The notes under the pieces were generated by a model that was given only the letters and a program-made list of their open reading frames with translations, was not told the DNA's origin and did not search any database. From NCBI GenBank assembly GCA_029204225.1, contig CM055094.1, positions 31,057,427 through 31,121,426 of the forward strand: a DNA stretch of 64,000 nucleotides, read 5' to 3'. This DNA is from Diphasiastrum complanatum. Lineage: Eukaryota > Streptophyta > Lycopodiopsida > Lycopodiales > Lycopodiaceae. The position numbers were made by a program, and so were the translations under genes. This document shows, one piece after another, positions 9,972-23,108 of this stretch (position 1 is the first letter of the stretch; the number at the start of each line of letters is the position of its first letter).

Positions 9972-10800
9972 ATGGCAGGATTGAATGACGCTGTGTTGCC
10001 GGAGTCTAGCAAGCTAGATGGAATGAACTACAGTATATGGAAGTTCAAGATGCAGAATATTCTCCAAGATAGAGAATATTGGGATATCGTCACAGGTGTT
10101 GAGATACCTCCTACCACTGACAGGGAGTTGCGGGAGTATCAGAAACGTAGAAGAAAAGCTCATCATATTATCAACTTATCAGTTAAAGATATGATTATAC
10201 CTCATATCACAGATCCTTCTGGACCCAAGGAGGCTTGGGATATGCTGAAGAACTTGTATGAAATGGTAAATCAGTCACGGATCTTGTTCTTGACTAATAA
10301 GCTTCACACGTTGAAGATGGGTACAGGTGAATTGGTAACAGACTACTTTACTCGAGTGAAAGATTTGAGAGGGCAACTTATTGCAGTTGGAGAAAGCGTT
10401 CAAGATTTAGTATTGGTATCCATTGTACTTAATAGTCTACCTTTGGCCTATCAGAACTTTGTAATGATGCTATTGTTAAGAGAAACGAGGCCTTCTTTCG
10501 ATGAGCTAAATGCCATCTTACTACAGGAAGAAATGAGATGACAAAATATTGTAAACAGGGACGATTCCAAGGAACATGCATTCCTGGCAAAGAAGCAAGA
10601 GCAAAGTTCCAAGAAGGGTGGCAAAGGGAAGAAGAAGAAGAAAAAGCAGCAAGATATGGAGGAGAATCATCAAATCGGTCAGAAGATGGAAAGAAAGTGG
10701 TTTGAAAAGGAAATTACTTCATTTGCGGAAAATCAGGACATTATGCAAAGGAGTGCTGGCACAACAAGTTCAAGAAAAAGCAGGATGGAAATTTCGTTGA
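9972..10800 (+). pseudogene. Copia-2 gag with zinc knuckle remnant
   Basis: The ATG at 9972 starts MAGLNDAVLPESSKLDGMNY and the gag reads on to a TGA at 10539, where the frame continues QNIVNRDDSKEHAF. The TGA looks like a CGA-to-TGA change. A frameshift follows before the knuckle, whose residues F-I-C-G-K-S-G-H-Y-A-K-E-C are readable in another frame near 10700-10760. The first cysteine of the CCHC is lost. Confidence 0.8.
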
Positions 10801-10825
10801 AGAAGAAGAAACTTCTAATGCAAAA

Positions 10826-11128
10826 TTGAGTGCTTTAGATCTTGAAGACTATGACTTGTTTTCGGCATTGACATCTTCTGGTAGTGCCTTCTCGAAGGAA
10901 GAAGACTATTGGTTTATTGATTCAGGAGCTTCTAAGCACATGACACCTAGGCGAGACTGGCTATCTAATTTTCAAAAATTAGATGATGGGTCAAATGTGA
11001 AGTTGGGAGACAACTACACATATGACATAAAGGGAGTTGGAAAAGTACAAGTACAACTACCTTCAGGGAAGATTGGAAACATAAAGGATGTGCTTTATGT
11101 ACCAGGAGTCAAGAAAAACTTGCTCTAA
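10826..11128 (+). pseudogene. Copia-2 aspartic protease
   Basis: YWFIDSGASKHMTPRRDW is the copia protease active site (DSG). It is followed by LGDNYTYDIKGVGKVQ and LYVPGVKKNLL. The frame stops at 11128. The usual next segment (about 40 codons up to the pre-integrase region) is deleted, and the next frame opens 40 bp later. Confidence 0.85.
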
Positions 11129-11167
11129 AATAATGAAGTAGTAGCCGGAGGCATACTTGCAGGGCGG

Positions 11168-12950
11168 TTGTATAAACTTCAAGCTCAGGTGGTGGATCAT
11201 CATGCAAGTGTTGCGGATACTGAATCATTGAGTAAGTTATGGCATGAGAGGTATGGACATCTGAGTTACAAAAGTCTACAAGTCTTGAGGAAATTTAACA
11301 TGGTTACAGGTCTACCTCAAGTCGTTTTTGATCACAAGGTTTGTGAAGGCTGTGTCTTAGGCAAGCATCATATAAAGAAATTTTTGCCTAGTACATTCAG
11401 GGCGAAAAATGTTCTAGAACTTGTTCATACAGATTTGTGTGGTCCTATGAAGACTCAATCTTATGGGGGAGCAAGTTACTTTATGGTGTTTGTGGATGAC
11501 TATTCTAGGAAGACATGGATCTATCTTCTGAAGAATAAGGGTGAAGCTTTCAAATATTTCACATGGTTTAAGACACAAGTGAAAAAAGAAACAAATAGAC
11601 GAATTAAGATACTTCGCTCGGACAAAGGGGGAGATTATCTTTCTACGGAATTTCAGGTGTTTTGCAAGGATCATGGTATAAAGAGACAATTTGCAAATAC
11701 GGACACGCCTCAACAAAATGGAGTTGCAGAAAGAAAGAACCGGTCCATAGTGGAAACTGCGAGGAGTATGCTCAAGAGTAAAAATCTTCCAAATATGTTT
11801 TGGGGTGAAGCAGTTAAGATGATGGTTTATCTTTTGAATCGAAGTCCTACAAAGGTTGTAGAGAATCGAACTCCAGAGGAAGCTTACACGAGTCGGAAGC
11901 CAGATATAAGTCATTTGAGAGTGTTTGGAAGTATTGCTTATTCTCACATACCTAAGGATTCAAGGAGCAAATTGGATTCTAAGGCGACAAAATGTTTATT
12001 TCTTGGTTATGATAATCAAGAGAAGGGATACAGGTTATATGACTTGGAGGGTAAGAAAATAATCATAAGTAGGGATGTAATCTTTGATGAGGAGGCAACT
12101 CATAAAAATATAGAGGTATATTTTGATAAAGATCAAGATGGTGGAATCCCTATATTATGTGACGAGTTATTAGAGGAACCTGAATCGACACATGTATCGC
12201 CTATGCCAATTCAAGAACCTAAAGTGTCTTTGGTTGAGATAGGAAAGAGGAAGGAGAGGTCAAGTATATGGGATACTTATTCACCTCCTACTTCACCAAG
12301 CAGGAAGCATCCTACATCAGAAGCTAGAAGATTGCCTAGGTGGTACTATGAGACTATCAAGGATAGTGTTATTATGGAACAGGGAGAGTCCAGTACACAT
12401 GGAACTAGGAGATCAACTAGACTTGAAAAGCAACATGAAGATCAAGATCGACAGGAGGATCGACAAGAGGATCATCATGAAGATGGGGATGTACATTTTG
12501 CATATATGGCCACAATATTAGAGACCAAGGATCCATCTACTTTCAAAGAGGCTGAAAAAGAGGATATTTGGAGGAGAGCTATGGATGAGGAGTACAACTC
12601 AATCATGAAGAACAAGACTTGGAGACTTGTTCAGCTACCTACAGGTAAAAAGGCTATTGGATGCAAGTGGGTTTATAGGACTAAGTACAAACCAGATGGT
12701 TCTATAGATAAACATAAGGCAAGATTGGTGGCAAAAGGTTATGCTCAACAGGAAGGGATTGACTATGAGGAAACTTTTGCACCGGTTGCTAAGTCTACTA
12801 CTATGAGGACTTTTTTTATCATTGGCAGCTCAGTTTGAATGGGATATTCAAGAAATGGATGTAAAGAGTGCATTCCTGAACGGATTTCTGGAGGAAGAAG
12901 TCTACATGGAGCAGCCAGAGGGATACATAGTAGCAGGACATGAAGATAAG
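11168..12950 (+). pseudogene. Copia-2 integrase and start of reverse transcriptase
   Basis: The long frame to 12838 carries the pre-integrase zinc finger (LWHERYGHLSY, CEGCVLGKHH), the integrase core (LVHTDLCGPMKTQ, FVDDYSRKTWIYLLKNK, LRSDKGGDY, PQQNGVAERKNRS) and the C-terminal domain (VFGSIAYSHIP). The start of RT follows (WVYRTKYKPDG, KARLVAKGYAQQEGIDYEET). A one-base shift in a T run near 12815 ends the frame. The other frame then carries EMDVKSAFLNG up to the junction at 12954. Confidence 0.88.
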
Positions 12951-12952
12951 GT

Positions 12953-13699
12953 TTAATGGGGAGAGTGGGATGCACTGGCAGGGATGGGTGCAAAAGCATA
13001 AGTGGGGTGCACTGGTGGAGGGGCAAGATCTGGCATGGGATACGAAAACTGCTGGCTAGGGAGATCATCCGGATGGGAAGGGAAAGAAGAAGGGATCTCA
13101 TCCACGTCCTCGAAGGCCTCATCAGTAGCATCCTGGGCCTGCTCGGGTGGCGAAGAATCCATGAGAAAATCGTAAACTGGGGGCGTGCGAGCAACGGGAC
13201 GTGGTGGTGGAATCGCAGTGGCAACTGGCGGACGTGATGGGACGGGATCCACCGGAATGGGTGCAGATGGGGGTGCGTGTGGCGGAACTGTCTGAGGGGG
13301 ATGAGGGGCAATGGGACGGGACGAGGATGCACTCCCTCTCCTCGTGCGTGCCAGCCAAGCAGGCAGCAACTTTGGGTCAGCCACATAAGGAGCGGTGCAA
13401 AATCGGAGAACGCCCTCCGAAGTGGTGTTCTCCCCCGCCACAAGACATGGCCCGTAGGTGTCCAGTAGTCGCTGCCTGTCGGGGATGGACATGCTGCCAC
13501 AAGGGGCAGCATTTAAGGTGCCACCATTTTTGGCGCGTGCACCGAGCAGGTGGCCTTTAAGGCGAGTGAGGGACGCAGCAAATTCGACGAGGCAGTATCG
13601 GCAACGCACGATCTTCTGACCAGTCTTGTTGCTCTTGTCGGCAACCCGCCTGACAATGTCTACCTCGTCCCACAGACCGGAAAGGTCGGATTGCACCAT
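12953..13699 (-). pseudogene. BED zinc-finger, hAT-like transposase N-terminus, truncated
   Basis: The ATG at 13699 opens MVQSDLSGLWDEVDIV. A BED-type finger follows (CRYCLVEFAASLTRLKGHLL) and then about 130 residues of Pro/Ser-rich linker. The frame ends at a TAA formed at the junction with copia-2 (12953-12955), so no catalytic core remains. BED fingers of this form begin many plant hAT transposases. The stretch 12.96-13.95 kb is clearly richer in G+C than its neighbours, consistent with a separate origin. Confidence 0.65.
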
Positions 13700-14019
13700 T
13701 GCGATGGAGAAAACTAGGGAAAAAATGCAGATGAAGCTAAAGCTGGAAGGGTGGATTGCTGGAAAAAAAACAGCAGGGTTCACTGTTGGAGGGGCGCTGA
13801 GAATGGGCGAAGGCAGGGCGAAGCAAGTCAGATGCAAGGCAGGGCGTTGCGTGGGCGAAGGGCGACGCAAGGAATCGAAGGCAGGCAGGCGGAAACAGTA
13901 GCGATGGCAGGGCGGAGGAGGGCGCAAAAAAATTTCTGATGAAATGCGAGGGGGGCGGGTAGGTTTAGGTAAGAAATTTTTAAAAAAAATATTAAATATT
14001 AAATAATATTTTATATTGT

Positions 14020-14052
14020 GGTACCGCGGTACCAACATGGTACCGCGGTACC
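14020..14052. repeat. Two adjacent 14-bp perfect palindromes
   Basis: GGTACCGCGGTACC occurs at 14020-14033 and again at 14039-14052, separated by AACAT. The pair lies about 320 bp upstream of the BED-finger start codon, where subterminal repeats of the hAT-like element would be expected. Confidence 0.8.
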
Positions 14053-14099
14053 AAATACCTTGTTCAATGTCAATGGGTCCAATTGGTGTCATTCCCATT

Positions 14100-14546
14100 T
14101 TTTGTTTTAGAATATGTATTGTTACTTCCTAAAAGTATCCCTTTGAGAGCCAATGCCATTGTTCAACAATGTATTTATCCATTTGTGAGTAATGTGCTCA
14201 ATCAACATCAATAAGGAACTCATTGCTAAGCGACAAACTTCTTTTTTCATCATATTGCAATTTATTTGTCACTTCGATTTTGAACTTGCAAAGTTTGTTT
14301 TTGTATTCTTAATTGATATGTCCTTATAACCATATGAGCTACTTAATAGGCTATTTAAGGTACCCCCTTTTTGATCTTTGGCTTGGTTTGATAATTTATT
14401 TTATCTGGTTGTATGATTTAATTCAAAAAAAAAAAGTTTCACCAAATCATGGTATTATTGAGATTAACATATTCAAATATATGCTATGTAAATGTATTGT
14501 TCAATGCTATTTTTCTAAGGAAATTTGACTTACTGAATGCTTGCAG
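14100..14546 (+). other. AT-rich sequence upstream of the first visible AGPR exon
   Basis: I see no coding signal and no exon with the Rossmann glycine motif expected before the AGPR exon at 14547. It ends in a polypyrimidine-poor but usable acceptor (CTTGCAG). Confidence 0.5.
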
Positions 14547-14633
14547 GAACTACCAGATTTGATTGCAATCAATGATGCTGACTTTTCAAAAGTGGATGGT
14601 GTTTTTTGTTGTTTACCTCATGGAACTACACAG
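14547..14633 (+). CDS. AGPR: AGPR exon a (29 codons)
   Basis: It encodes [13 protein letters not shown]...[12 protein letters not shown], the strand-turn with the conserved LPHG. It is phase 0 at both ends, between TTGCAG and GTGAAC. A 5.3-kb TE-containing intron follows. Confidence 0.9.
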
Positions 14634-17600
14634 GTGAACAATCCAATGAAGCCCTTTATTTTGAAAATTTTGGAGTCCGGGTTTCCATTTGTAATCCCAT
14701 TTGTACAGATCATCCTATTGAAGTTTTTGGATAGTATTTTGACACTTAAGTTCAAAAGGATCAAAATTTGAACATTAGAAGCTCTCTAGATTTGGTAAAA
14801 GTGTGTTATGCATTTGTTTGATTGTTTGAGATGTCCCGAAAGATATTGTTTGTATTTTCGTCCTTAAGATAGTGACAGGCAAGTTCACTTTCCCTAGCAT
14901 GAAGAGTTTCCACAAGTGTGATGTTGTATACATGCTTGACAAATAGGGAGGCTAATCTTTCGAATTAATAGGTGTTGAAGATCAATGCTTGTGAAGTCCC
15001 GCTTCTAGTGGATATCCCTGTCATGTGCTTGATACTAGAGCCAATGTCAAAGTAGCTCAATGTAGACTTTTCAAGACATATATGGACTTACATTCCATGA
15101 TTAGAGGAGCTTGTAAAGGAGGCTACCCTAGTAGTAGTTCATTGGTCTATAGCCATAATAGAGAGTCTAGAAAAGTGTAGGGAAGATTTTAATGTTGTAA
15201 AGCTAGCTTGGGAGTCCCCAAAATACTCTCAAAGACACAATGTCGCAAAGCTCTTGTTCCACAAAGATGCTTTCATGTACTATCCGTCCAATTTGCTCGC
15301 TTCTCCAAGCACTAATTTGGTCGATCCTAACATTTTGCTCAAAAGAGCTCTTATCACACCTCAAGATTGCTTAATGCAACTAGATTTTATTGGCATAGGA
15401 TTAGGGACTGGCAGCAGTGGTGCACCTTCTAGCAGCAAAATCAATAGCAGCAGGGCCATCATGGACTTCATCGGCAAAGGTAGGGCCATCATGGCCTCCA
15501 TCAGCAGCAGTAGCAGGGCCATCATCTATAGGGGATGCATTTCCATGGGGAGTTAGTCGGGGAAGGACCTACTGAGCATATTGGCCCAGGTTCAGTAGAG
15601 GTGGTAGCTCCTGGGGCAACTACAGGAAGTGTTGGGGAAAGACCGCAGGGTGTAGCACACTCATGCCCTAGAGTCCTACATAGGACATGGCAAAGAGATA
15701 TTGATAGAGCACAATGCTTGCAAGGTGGCAGAGGACACACCATGGGGTCTAGTTTTCTGACAGTGGCTGGCTTGCACTTGCCTTGCCCCACACCAGCATC
15801 TTCCGTGACATGATAAAGGAGATTGCAGCTTGTGATGCACTTGGAGATGCCCCATTGCAAGGCTCTATATACTCGCCATTGGAGAGAGGAACGTGCAGGC
15901 ATCAGGAGAGAGATAGCCCCATACGACATGCTTGGGCAACATATGGTTGCTCCATTTAATCTGATGAGTGGACTGATATTAGGCATAGGCATATTATCAA
16001 CATCTTGGTTTCATGTCCTTTGGGTTTTCTTAGGGGGGTGGATGCTTCTCGAGCTGGCGCTGTTGAGTTGAGAGAGTTTATTTATGAGCATATACGTGCA
16101 TCAATCATTGAGGTGGGGGTGCAACATGTAGTGTGGGTGATCACCGATGGGTGCATTTGTAGAAAGAGTATCTTGCCCTATGTGGGCTATTGGAGCCATA
16201 CGCATCGACAGTGAGCTTGTGGACGATTGGAGGACACAACGTGTGTATCCTGGTTAGGGTCATCCCACAATAGGGCTATCTGTTGGAAATGGTGAACTCA
16301 ACCAACCTTTTTTTTCGACACATAAAAATAGTTAGTTGGTAGTTAGAAGTAAACCTTTCTTGTGATGATTAGCTAAATCATTGGCAGAATATATGTATGG
16401 GAATAGAGATCAAAACGATATTACAACGAAAAAGAAAAATAGAAGTGAGAAGTGTAGTAGGAGCTTCAGAGCGCTACTCAGCAAGGAAAAAGGAAATACA
16501 AAAGATATAGTTTTCTTTCAGCATTGTTTTGCGTCACATTCATTCGATTGATTGTTGTGTTGTCTGTGATTCATAATAGTTGATCTAGATCCTGCAATTT
16601 CCGCACATCACATTGCGCATGCTTCCGCCCACATGGTATTAGAGCGGGTTCATTAGATACAATACGATTAGTGCAATTCAGACAAAGATCATAGTCAATC
16701 TTGATTGTGCAAAGTACCGCATATGGAAGTTCAAGATAAAGACACTTCTCAAAGGGGAGGGGATTTGGTTAGTAACCGATCTCACAGAGCCAAAACCTCC
16801 AGAGGGAGATCCAAGGAGGGCGGAATGGGTAAGGAAGGATGAGCGTGCAATGACGATCATCATATCCTCCATAAACGAAGACATCCTCATGCAGATTGAA
16901 GATTGTCAAAGCAGCCATAAAGTGTGGAAAAAGCTAAAGCAAAAATATGAAGTGAGGACAGTTGCATCAGACATGCACCTCCGCAATTAGCTGCAGTGTC
17001 TAGAATGAGCTGGATAGACACGTTCACAAATGAAGAAACAAATGGAGACCAGGAGAAGGCCCTTTTCACAAAGGGAAAGAAGAACAACAAAAACAATCCC
17101 AAGATTGATAAGACTCAAATGAAGTCTTCAACGAAGGGTAACAACAACAAAGATACTTCTACCTGTGCTTACTGCAACAAGCCGGGACATACAACAGACA
17201 AATACTGGTTCAATCCAAATATACCTTGCAGTCACTGCAAGAAGAAGGCACATTCAGCATATGATTGCTAGTTTAACCCCAAAGGAAAGCATAAAGAAGA
17301 TAAGGCGAATGTCACTGAGTCTTGTAAAGATAGCGACAAGAACAACAATGCGTTCACAACCGTCGATGAAGAGTCCACGACTTATGCGCAACAAGATTAT
17401 GACATAGTGATTGATTCAGGAGCCACGTTGAAGAAATTTGTAGCGTTTGTAGAATGACACACCTCTCTTCTGATTGCATATTCTGCTTACCTTAATTTCA
17501 TTGATGTCTATACTATTGCTTAGCCACCTTCTTCTATGTGTCATCGAGGTTATTCTCTCATGGATCGTTGTCTCTACCACTATTGGGCTCTTTTCATTCC

Positions 17601-20600
17601 TAGTCATCTAGACATCAATCTAAGCTGTTATTTGATGCTAATTATTATCAAATTGGTGGTCATCTATGAAAAGTCTTTTGCTCGATGAAAGCCTTATTTT
17701 GATTGGCCTTGTATGAAGGTCAATTGAAATAAAAGTATTTTGCTCGACTAAAGCCTTATTACGATTGGCCTTGTATGAAGTTTGATTTGGTCACTCTCAT
17801 TCAATGTTGTACATTTTGTACTCGCAATAAGTACTGCCATGCTAAACTTTTGGGCTTCTTTGGCATTGGTCAATTCCACATAGTTAGTGGATTGATGTTT
17901 CTATAGATTTTATTTTAGGTCTTCCTTGTACACAAAGTGGTCATGACATTTGTCTTGTTGTGGTCAATTGTTGTTCTAAATAGGGACAATCTCATCTACG
18001 GCAAATTGACTTGACTTCTCCAAACTGGCAATTGAAGTGTATCTCCTTGATGACAAACTTGATACACTGCTCCACAGCTACAGTGACTTGATTTGGAATG
18101 ACTTACCAACTGCAAAATCCACAAAACATCACACTTACCACTCGCCACGAGTCTCCAAAGTGTGATTACTGACCCGGTCTTCAACTTCCGCGTGTCCCAC
18201 ACACAGTTCATCCAATGGAAGTTCGCTATCTTGCCCAATGGCTTCCAACTGGCACCACCTCGCATTTCAATCACCTGTGACACGACACCAAGCTACACTT
18301 TCATCGCCAATACTAGCATTCTCCATACGATTCCGCTATCATTCGCCCCCATACCGCATTTACTGCTCCCAAACACCCGGTTACCCTGTTAGAAGCAAGC
18401 AAACATGATTTCGAAGCGATTATGCGTACACCCTGTAGCAGATTTCACCAGCCAAAAATTGTCCCAAATTTGGCGCTATGGTACCCAAACGGCGAATGTA
18501 GCCCATCACTAGGTCATCTGCACTCCGCTCGATGGAATGGTGAAAGATGCCGACGATGGCTCCACCGGATTGTGCATGCTTGCAACACCCTGCCGCTCTA
18601 ATACCAAGTTAAATTTCCGATAGGATCTAGTGCATTATACAGATCACATCAACTAATTACCATAGCCACTCCTCACAAGCTCTCAAAGATGGCACAACAA
18701 AAGTTAATTGTATTACCAAAGAAACTGTACATATAGAGTATTCACAAACTTCCTAGACAGGTGTCCTAAAATTGGCCTACCACCTGATATGGCCAAATTT
18801 GACTGACAAACTCGAGACATGCCCCCGAGTATAGCAAGTATTGTAAATAACTCTGTAAAGGCTAATTTTTCCTATGTGTGGCCACTCGGCTAATCCAAGT
18901 AGCCGGCTACGGGATCAGTGCCCGATCGATATATCCATAGCAGGTCACGTCCCGAACACAACCAGATACAGTAAACCAAATTAATTGTACACTAATTACA
19001 ATATCACATTTGAAGCTTACATAAAATGTATATCAGATTAACTCTGATTTCTAACTAAGTACTTGCAATAATGAATTGTGGAACCTTATATTATACTTTT
19101 AAGCCCGTTTAGTTGGATAAGACTATTCTCAGTGGATAAGACTTGGAATCTTCTAGGCTTTTGCCATATTATTATAATCTAACCATATTTCAGATTATGA
19201 GTTTGGAGTCCTGTGCTTCTTGTAGGGGAGTTCCATATTTTTGGAGTTCTTAGTTGGAGATCTGCCTGAGCTCTCGGCAGCCGTTGATGTTCATCGAGAT
19301 TTATTAGGTGGAGATTGCTTTGTGAATGTTTTATGCTGTTTTATGTTTTCATTGATGTCATTATTTGGGATTAAGTTACTAACATTCACAAGTAATCAAT
19401 TTCAGTGAGTAATTTTTAGGTCATGCTTATTAATACAATATACAGAAAAGTAGGATCCTACTCCACAAATCTAAGACTCAAAGAGTTCTCACATGGCAGC
19501 GGGATCTGCAATCAAGTATGGGTATGTAGCATGATGATGACTGCTGACAGAATTGAGACATTGGGTTCTGTGATTCATTGAGGTGCCCTTCTACAATGCT
19601 TGCAAGAAGATTATATTTAGGCTGAGCCTAGGCAATGTTCTGTTCTAAGTCATACTGGAATATTACTTAAAGAGAGAATGCTCTTACCATTGTATTTGTG
19701 TAGCACACGAGCAACTCAATTTAGGTCAAACTAGCATTGCTGATATTTTTTCACAAATCAAATGTATTGCTTTCGAGCAATCAGAGCTCGTACACCTTGG
19801 TTCTACATAATTTCTCGTTATTACTTGCAATTTATGCAAATTTCAATATTTCATGCTAATATGCTATTTTATGTTATCATATGTAGATTTTTAATGTGGC
19901 ATTGTACAGTTCTAAGATGGTTCTTCCCATTCCAGGAGATAATTGCAGCACTCCCAACAAACTTGAAGGTCGTGGATCTTTCTGCGGTGCGTCAAATGGC
20001 TTTTGGTTTTCACAGTAGAGTTGGGTTACCATGAGATTAACTTTGGAATTACTTAAGCTCAGTTGAATGTTTAAAGTCATTTTCCAGGTTTGATGCAGGA
20101 CTTTCGCTTGCGTGATGTTAATGAGTATGAAGAGTGGTATCATGGGCCACATCGTGCTCCTCATTTGCAGGTACTTTCAAATGCAGACGAGGCCACATTT
20201 CTTTTAAGAAATGACTTAGCAGAACTATGCAATATTTTTCAGCTAATTTTGCAGGTGATCACGTTCCATACATGTGCTGAAAAGGTTTAAGTTGATTGTA
20301 ACCCATACAATATGGTGCTTACTGTATCTAAGATTGATTTGGAATTTGTCGCCTTCACAGCTGTGTCTAGAATCATGAGCTTTTAATGTAAGATCAAACA
20401 TATGCTAGCAAGAATTTCATGTGCAAAATTCTAATGATTCAGAAAGAGGCAGTTTATGGGCTTACAGAGCTTCGGCGCGACAAAATTCAGAGTGCACGGT
20501 TAGTGGCAAATCCTGGTTGCTATCCCACATCTGTCCAGCTACCGCTTGTCCCACTGCTAGAGGTGACCTCCATTGCAGAGATTCCAACTTTTGCCATGTA

Positions 20601-21218
20601 TGTTTTTTGATTGCTGAGAAAAAAACTTTACAACTTGCAAATCTGTTTTATTTAAGTTTTTAATGACTGTTACTAGTCTTGAAGATCTCTGCAACTGTTC
20701 ATCTGAGTCTTTCTTCTGTGACGTGGGTTTACTACGTAGATTCAGACCCCTAAGGTTCCTAATCATCAATCGCAGTCTTACATTTCTTCACCAAATTATT
20801 TATCATACAGAGGAGGACTTGAATAATTTACATGCCATGATCGGGCATTCTGTTCTGTTGGCTATGCATACGTTACATGTTTATTGGCATTGATTTGTAA
20901 TTGTTGCATGCTATCTAATATTGTCCTTATGGACATATGTCAACTAACTTCGATGCTGTTTCCTGAACTTTCAGAATCAACTTATAGAAAAGGATGGCAT
21001 CATCATAGATGCAAAATCAGGAGTTAGCGGTGCAGGTATGTACTAATAGGCATTGAAATCTAAAATTTGTTGTAGTTTTATTCCCCTTTGGACTATGCTT
21101 TTTGCACTACCTTTTACTCTTGCTAGTTAATTGAGTTCATCACTCGTTTCAAATAGCACATTTGAACAAGAAATTCTCAAGAAAGTATGGATGAGTGCAC
21201 TTCAAATCGTGCTTTCCA

Positions 21219-21285
<67 letters not shown>

Positions 21286-22125
21286 AGCACGCACACAACA
21301 AAATCAAACAGGATAGCAAGCCATGATGTGAAAACTCTCTCTCTCTCACACACACACACAGACAGATGCCATATACATCCTGTGCTAATAGACACCTAAC
21401 ACACATTGAGGTTACGTACCTAGTGATCACATACTCGACCTGGGGAATTTCAGCATCTATCCGAATCAAATCGATTCGTGGACATTCATAGCATTATCGT
21501 TTTGTTTGAATTAGTATGTTAGGCGTAGTTGGAGTACAACAAGAGTCCTTTCTTCCAATTACAAGCCATCATGCATTCCTTATTCAACTCAAATGCAGTT
21601 GAAATTGATGCCTTTATGTTACTGGAAAGTAGTAAATGTGATGGTAAAAGTCTCCAAATCTGGAAATTAAACTGAAAAATTCACTTGCTATGCTTGCTTT
21701 TTGGAATTGAAAGTTAACATGTCCTCGAACGAGAATTTAATTCCTTATATAAGTGCAAACAGGCTAGCCACTGATCAATAAAAAAGAATCAGATGTAATG
21801 GAATCATTCTAATTGTGGGAAACTTATTGACTATGAAATTGATTGGAGATTTGAGCTTAGGTTTAATCTAAATTGCATCAAATGACATTACGGACCCTTA
21901 GAGCAAAATAAATTTGCCTCTTTTCTTTTATTGAAAAAAATTAAAATCAAAGGCGAGGTACTTTTGAATGATCTTTAAAAAGTAAGTGCAGGAACCTCTC
22001 TGTAGGCAGCCATGGTGCTGGTGGTGAAATAGTCACTTCTGCATGAAAATATGAGATTGTTCCCTTGGCCTGTAAAATGACATGCCAATCTGCAACAAAG
22101 GAAGTGTAATCACTAACACCAAATG

Positions 22126-22219
<94 letters not shown>

Positions 22220-23043
22220 CCTTAATTGACGTCCATGGAGACCAAAATGGTTTAATGGGACCAAATAATCAAAGCAAATGCCAACATCTTTCAAAATTTG
22301 ACAACAAATAGATTCTATTTTAAGATCAGCTCAGCTGATAGAACAGTCTAGTAGATTTTAATGTCTTTTATAAGCTTCAACAAGAGTGTTACCAAACATG
22401 CTAAGATTGTCATGATCAAAATGCTATTTAAAGATTTTGAGGACTTATCAAAAAATTCCTTAAGGTCTTCATGAAGTGCATGTTGGTCGCCACAGATGAT
22501 GAGCGTTATTTTTCCACTTGATCAGTCTTGCAAACTTTGTGCCTCGCAAGCAAGCTTTGGACTGCATTATCTTTCCGTTTCCAATCTATGCTCATGCGAA
22601 TTCATATAGGGCCATTTTTCCATGAAAATTTGCATTCAATATGCCATTGTGTAGGTCCACCAACATTACAATTGATTGTCCTCCTCAAAAATTCTTTCCA
22701 AATGTATTTAATAAACTTTATCTGCAAAAAAGAATGTAGGTGAGAAGAGTTTTTGGGCCATTCATTGAGCTGGATTTTCCAAAAATGATAGCTATCCGAC
22801 TATGTCCAAACACCAACCTTTGTTCAATCTTTGATAGAATTTGCAACTACAGCCACCTTCGATTGTCTATCATTTTGTAGAGTTTCTTCTTTTTTGATAT
22901 ATTTAATTGTCTTGATCAAGGCAATCGCTCCTAAGGAACTACATCAGCTTCAACTAACAAAATAACATGTGGTGTTGTTGGTGATGCCCAAATAGGAGAT
23001 TAAATATAGAAACCTCCTCTGAATCCTTTCAATTTCAGCCCAC

Positions 23044-23108
<65 letters not shown>

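Larger units (their letters stand above)
8827..12954 (+). mobile_element. Copia-2: plus-strand Ty1/copia element, 3'-truncated
   Basis: A 5' LTR (8827-9290), a primer site, a long leader and gag to early RT are present in order. The sequence stops at about 12954 inside RT, after the box MDVKSAFLNGFLEEEVYMEQ. There it meets a GC-rich hAT-like sequence on the opposite strand. The RT catalytic box, RNase H and the 3' LTR are absent. It abuts the truncated copia-1 LTR on its left. Confidence 0.85.

Noticed and set aside
12763-13560. Several overlapping plus and minus frames in the GC-rich block
   Set aside because: They are shadows of the BED-finger frame, open only because high GC content makes stops rare.
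15522-15992. 156-codon minus-strand frame
   Set aside because: It is antisense to the DUF659-type hAT fragment and has no recognisable motif.
17996-18283. 95-codon minus frame with Trp/Cys
   Set aside because: No family is recognised. It lies next to a possible LTR primer site and may be part of an LTR element leader.
21149-21469. Cys/Val/His-repeat frames on both strands
   Set aside because: They are translations of (TC)n(AC)n runs.
22123-22311. Arg-Glu repeat protein
   Set aside because: It is a translation of the (GA)43 microsatellite inside an AGPR intron.
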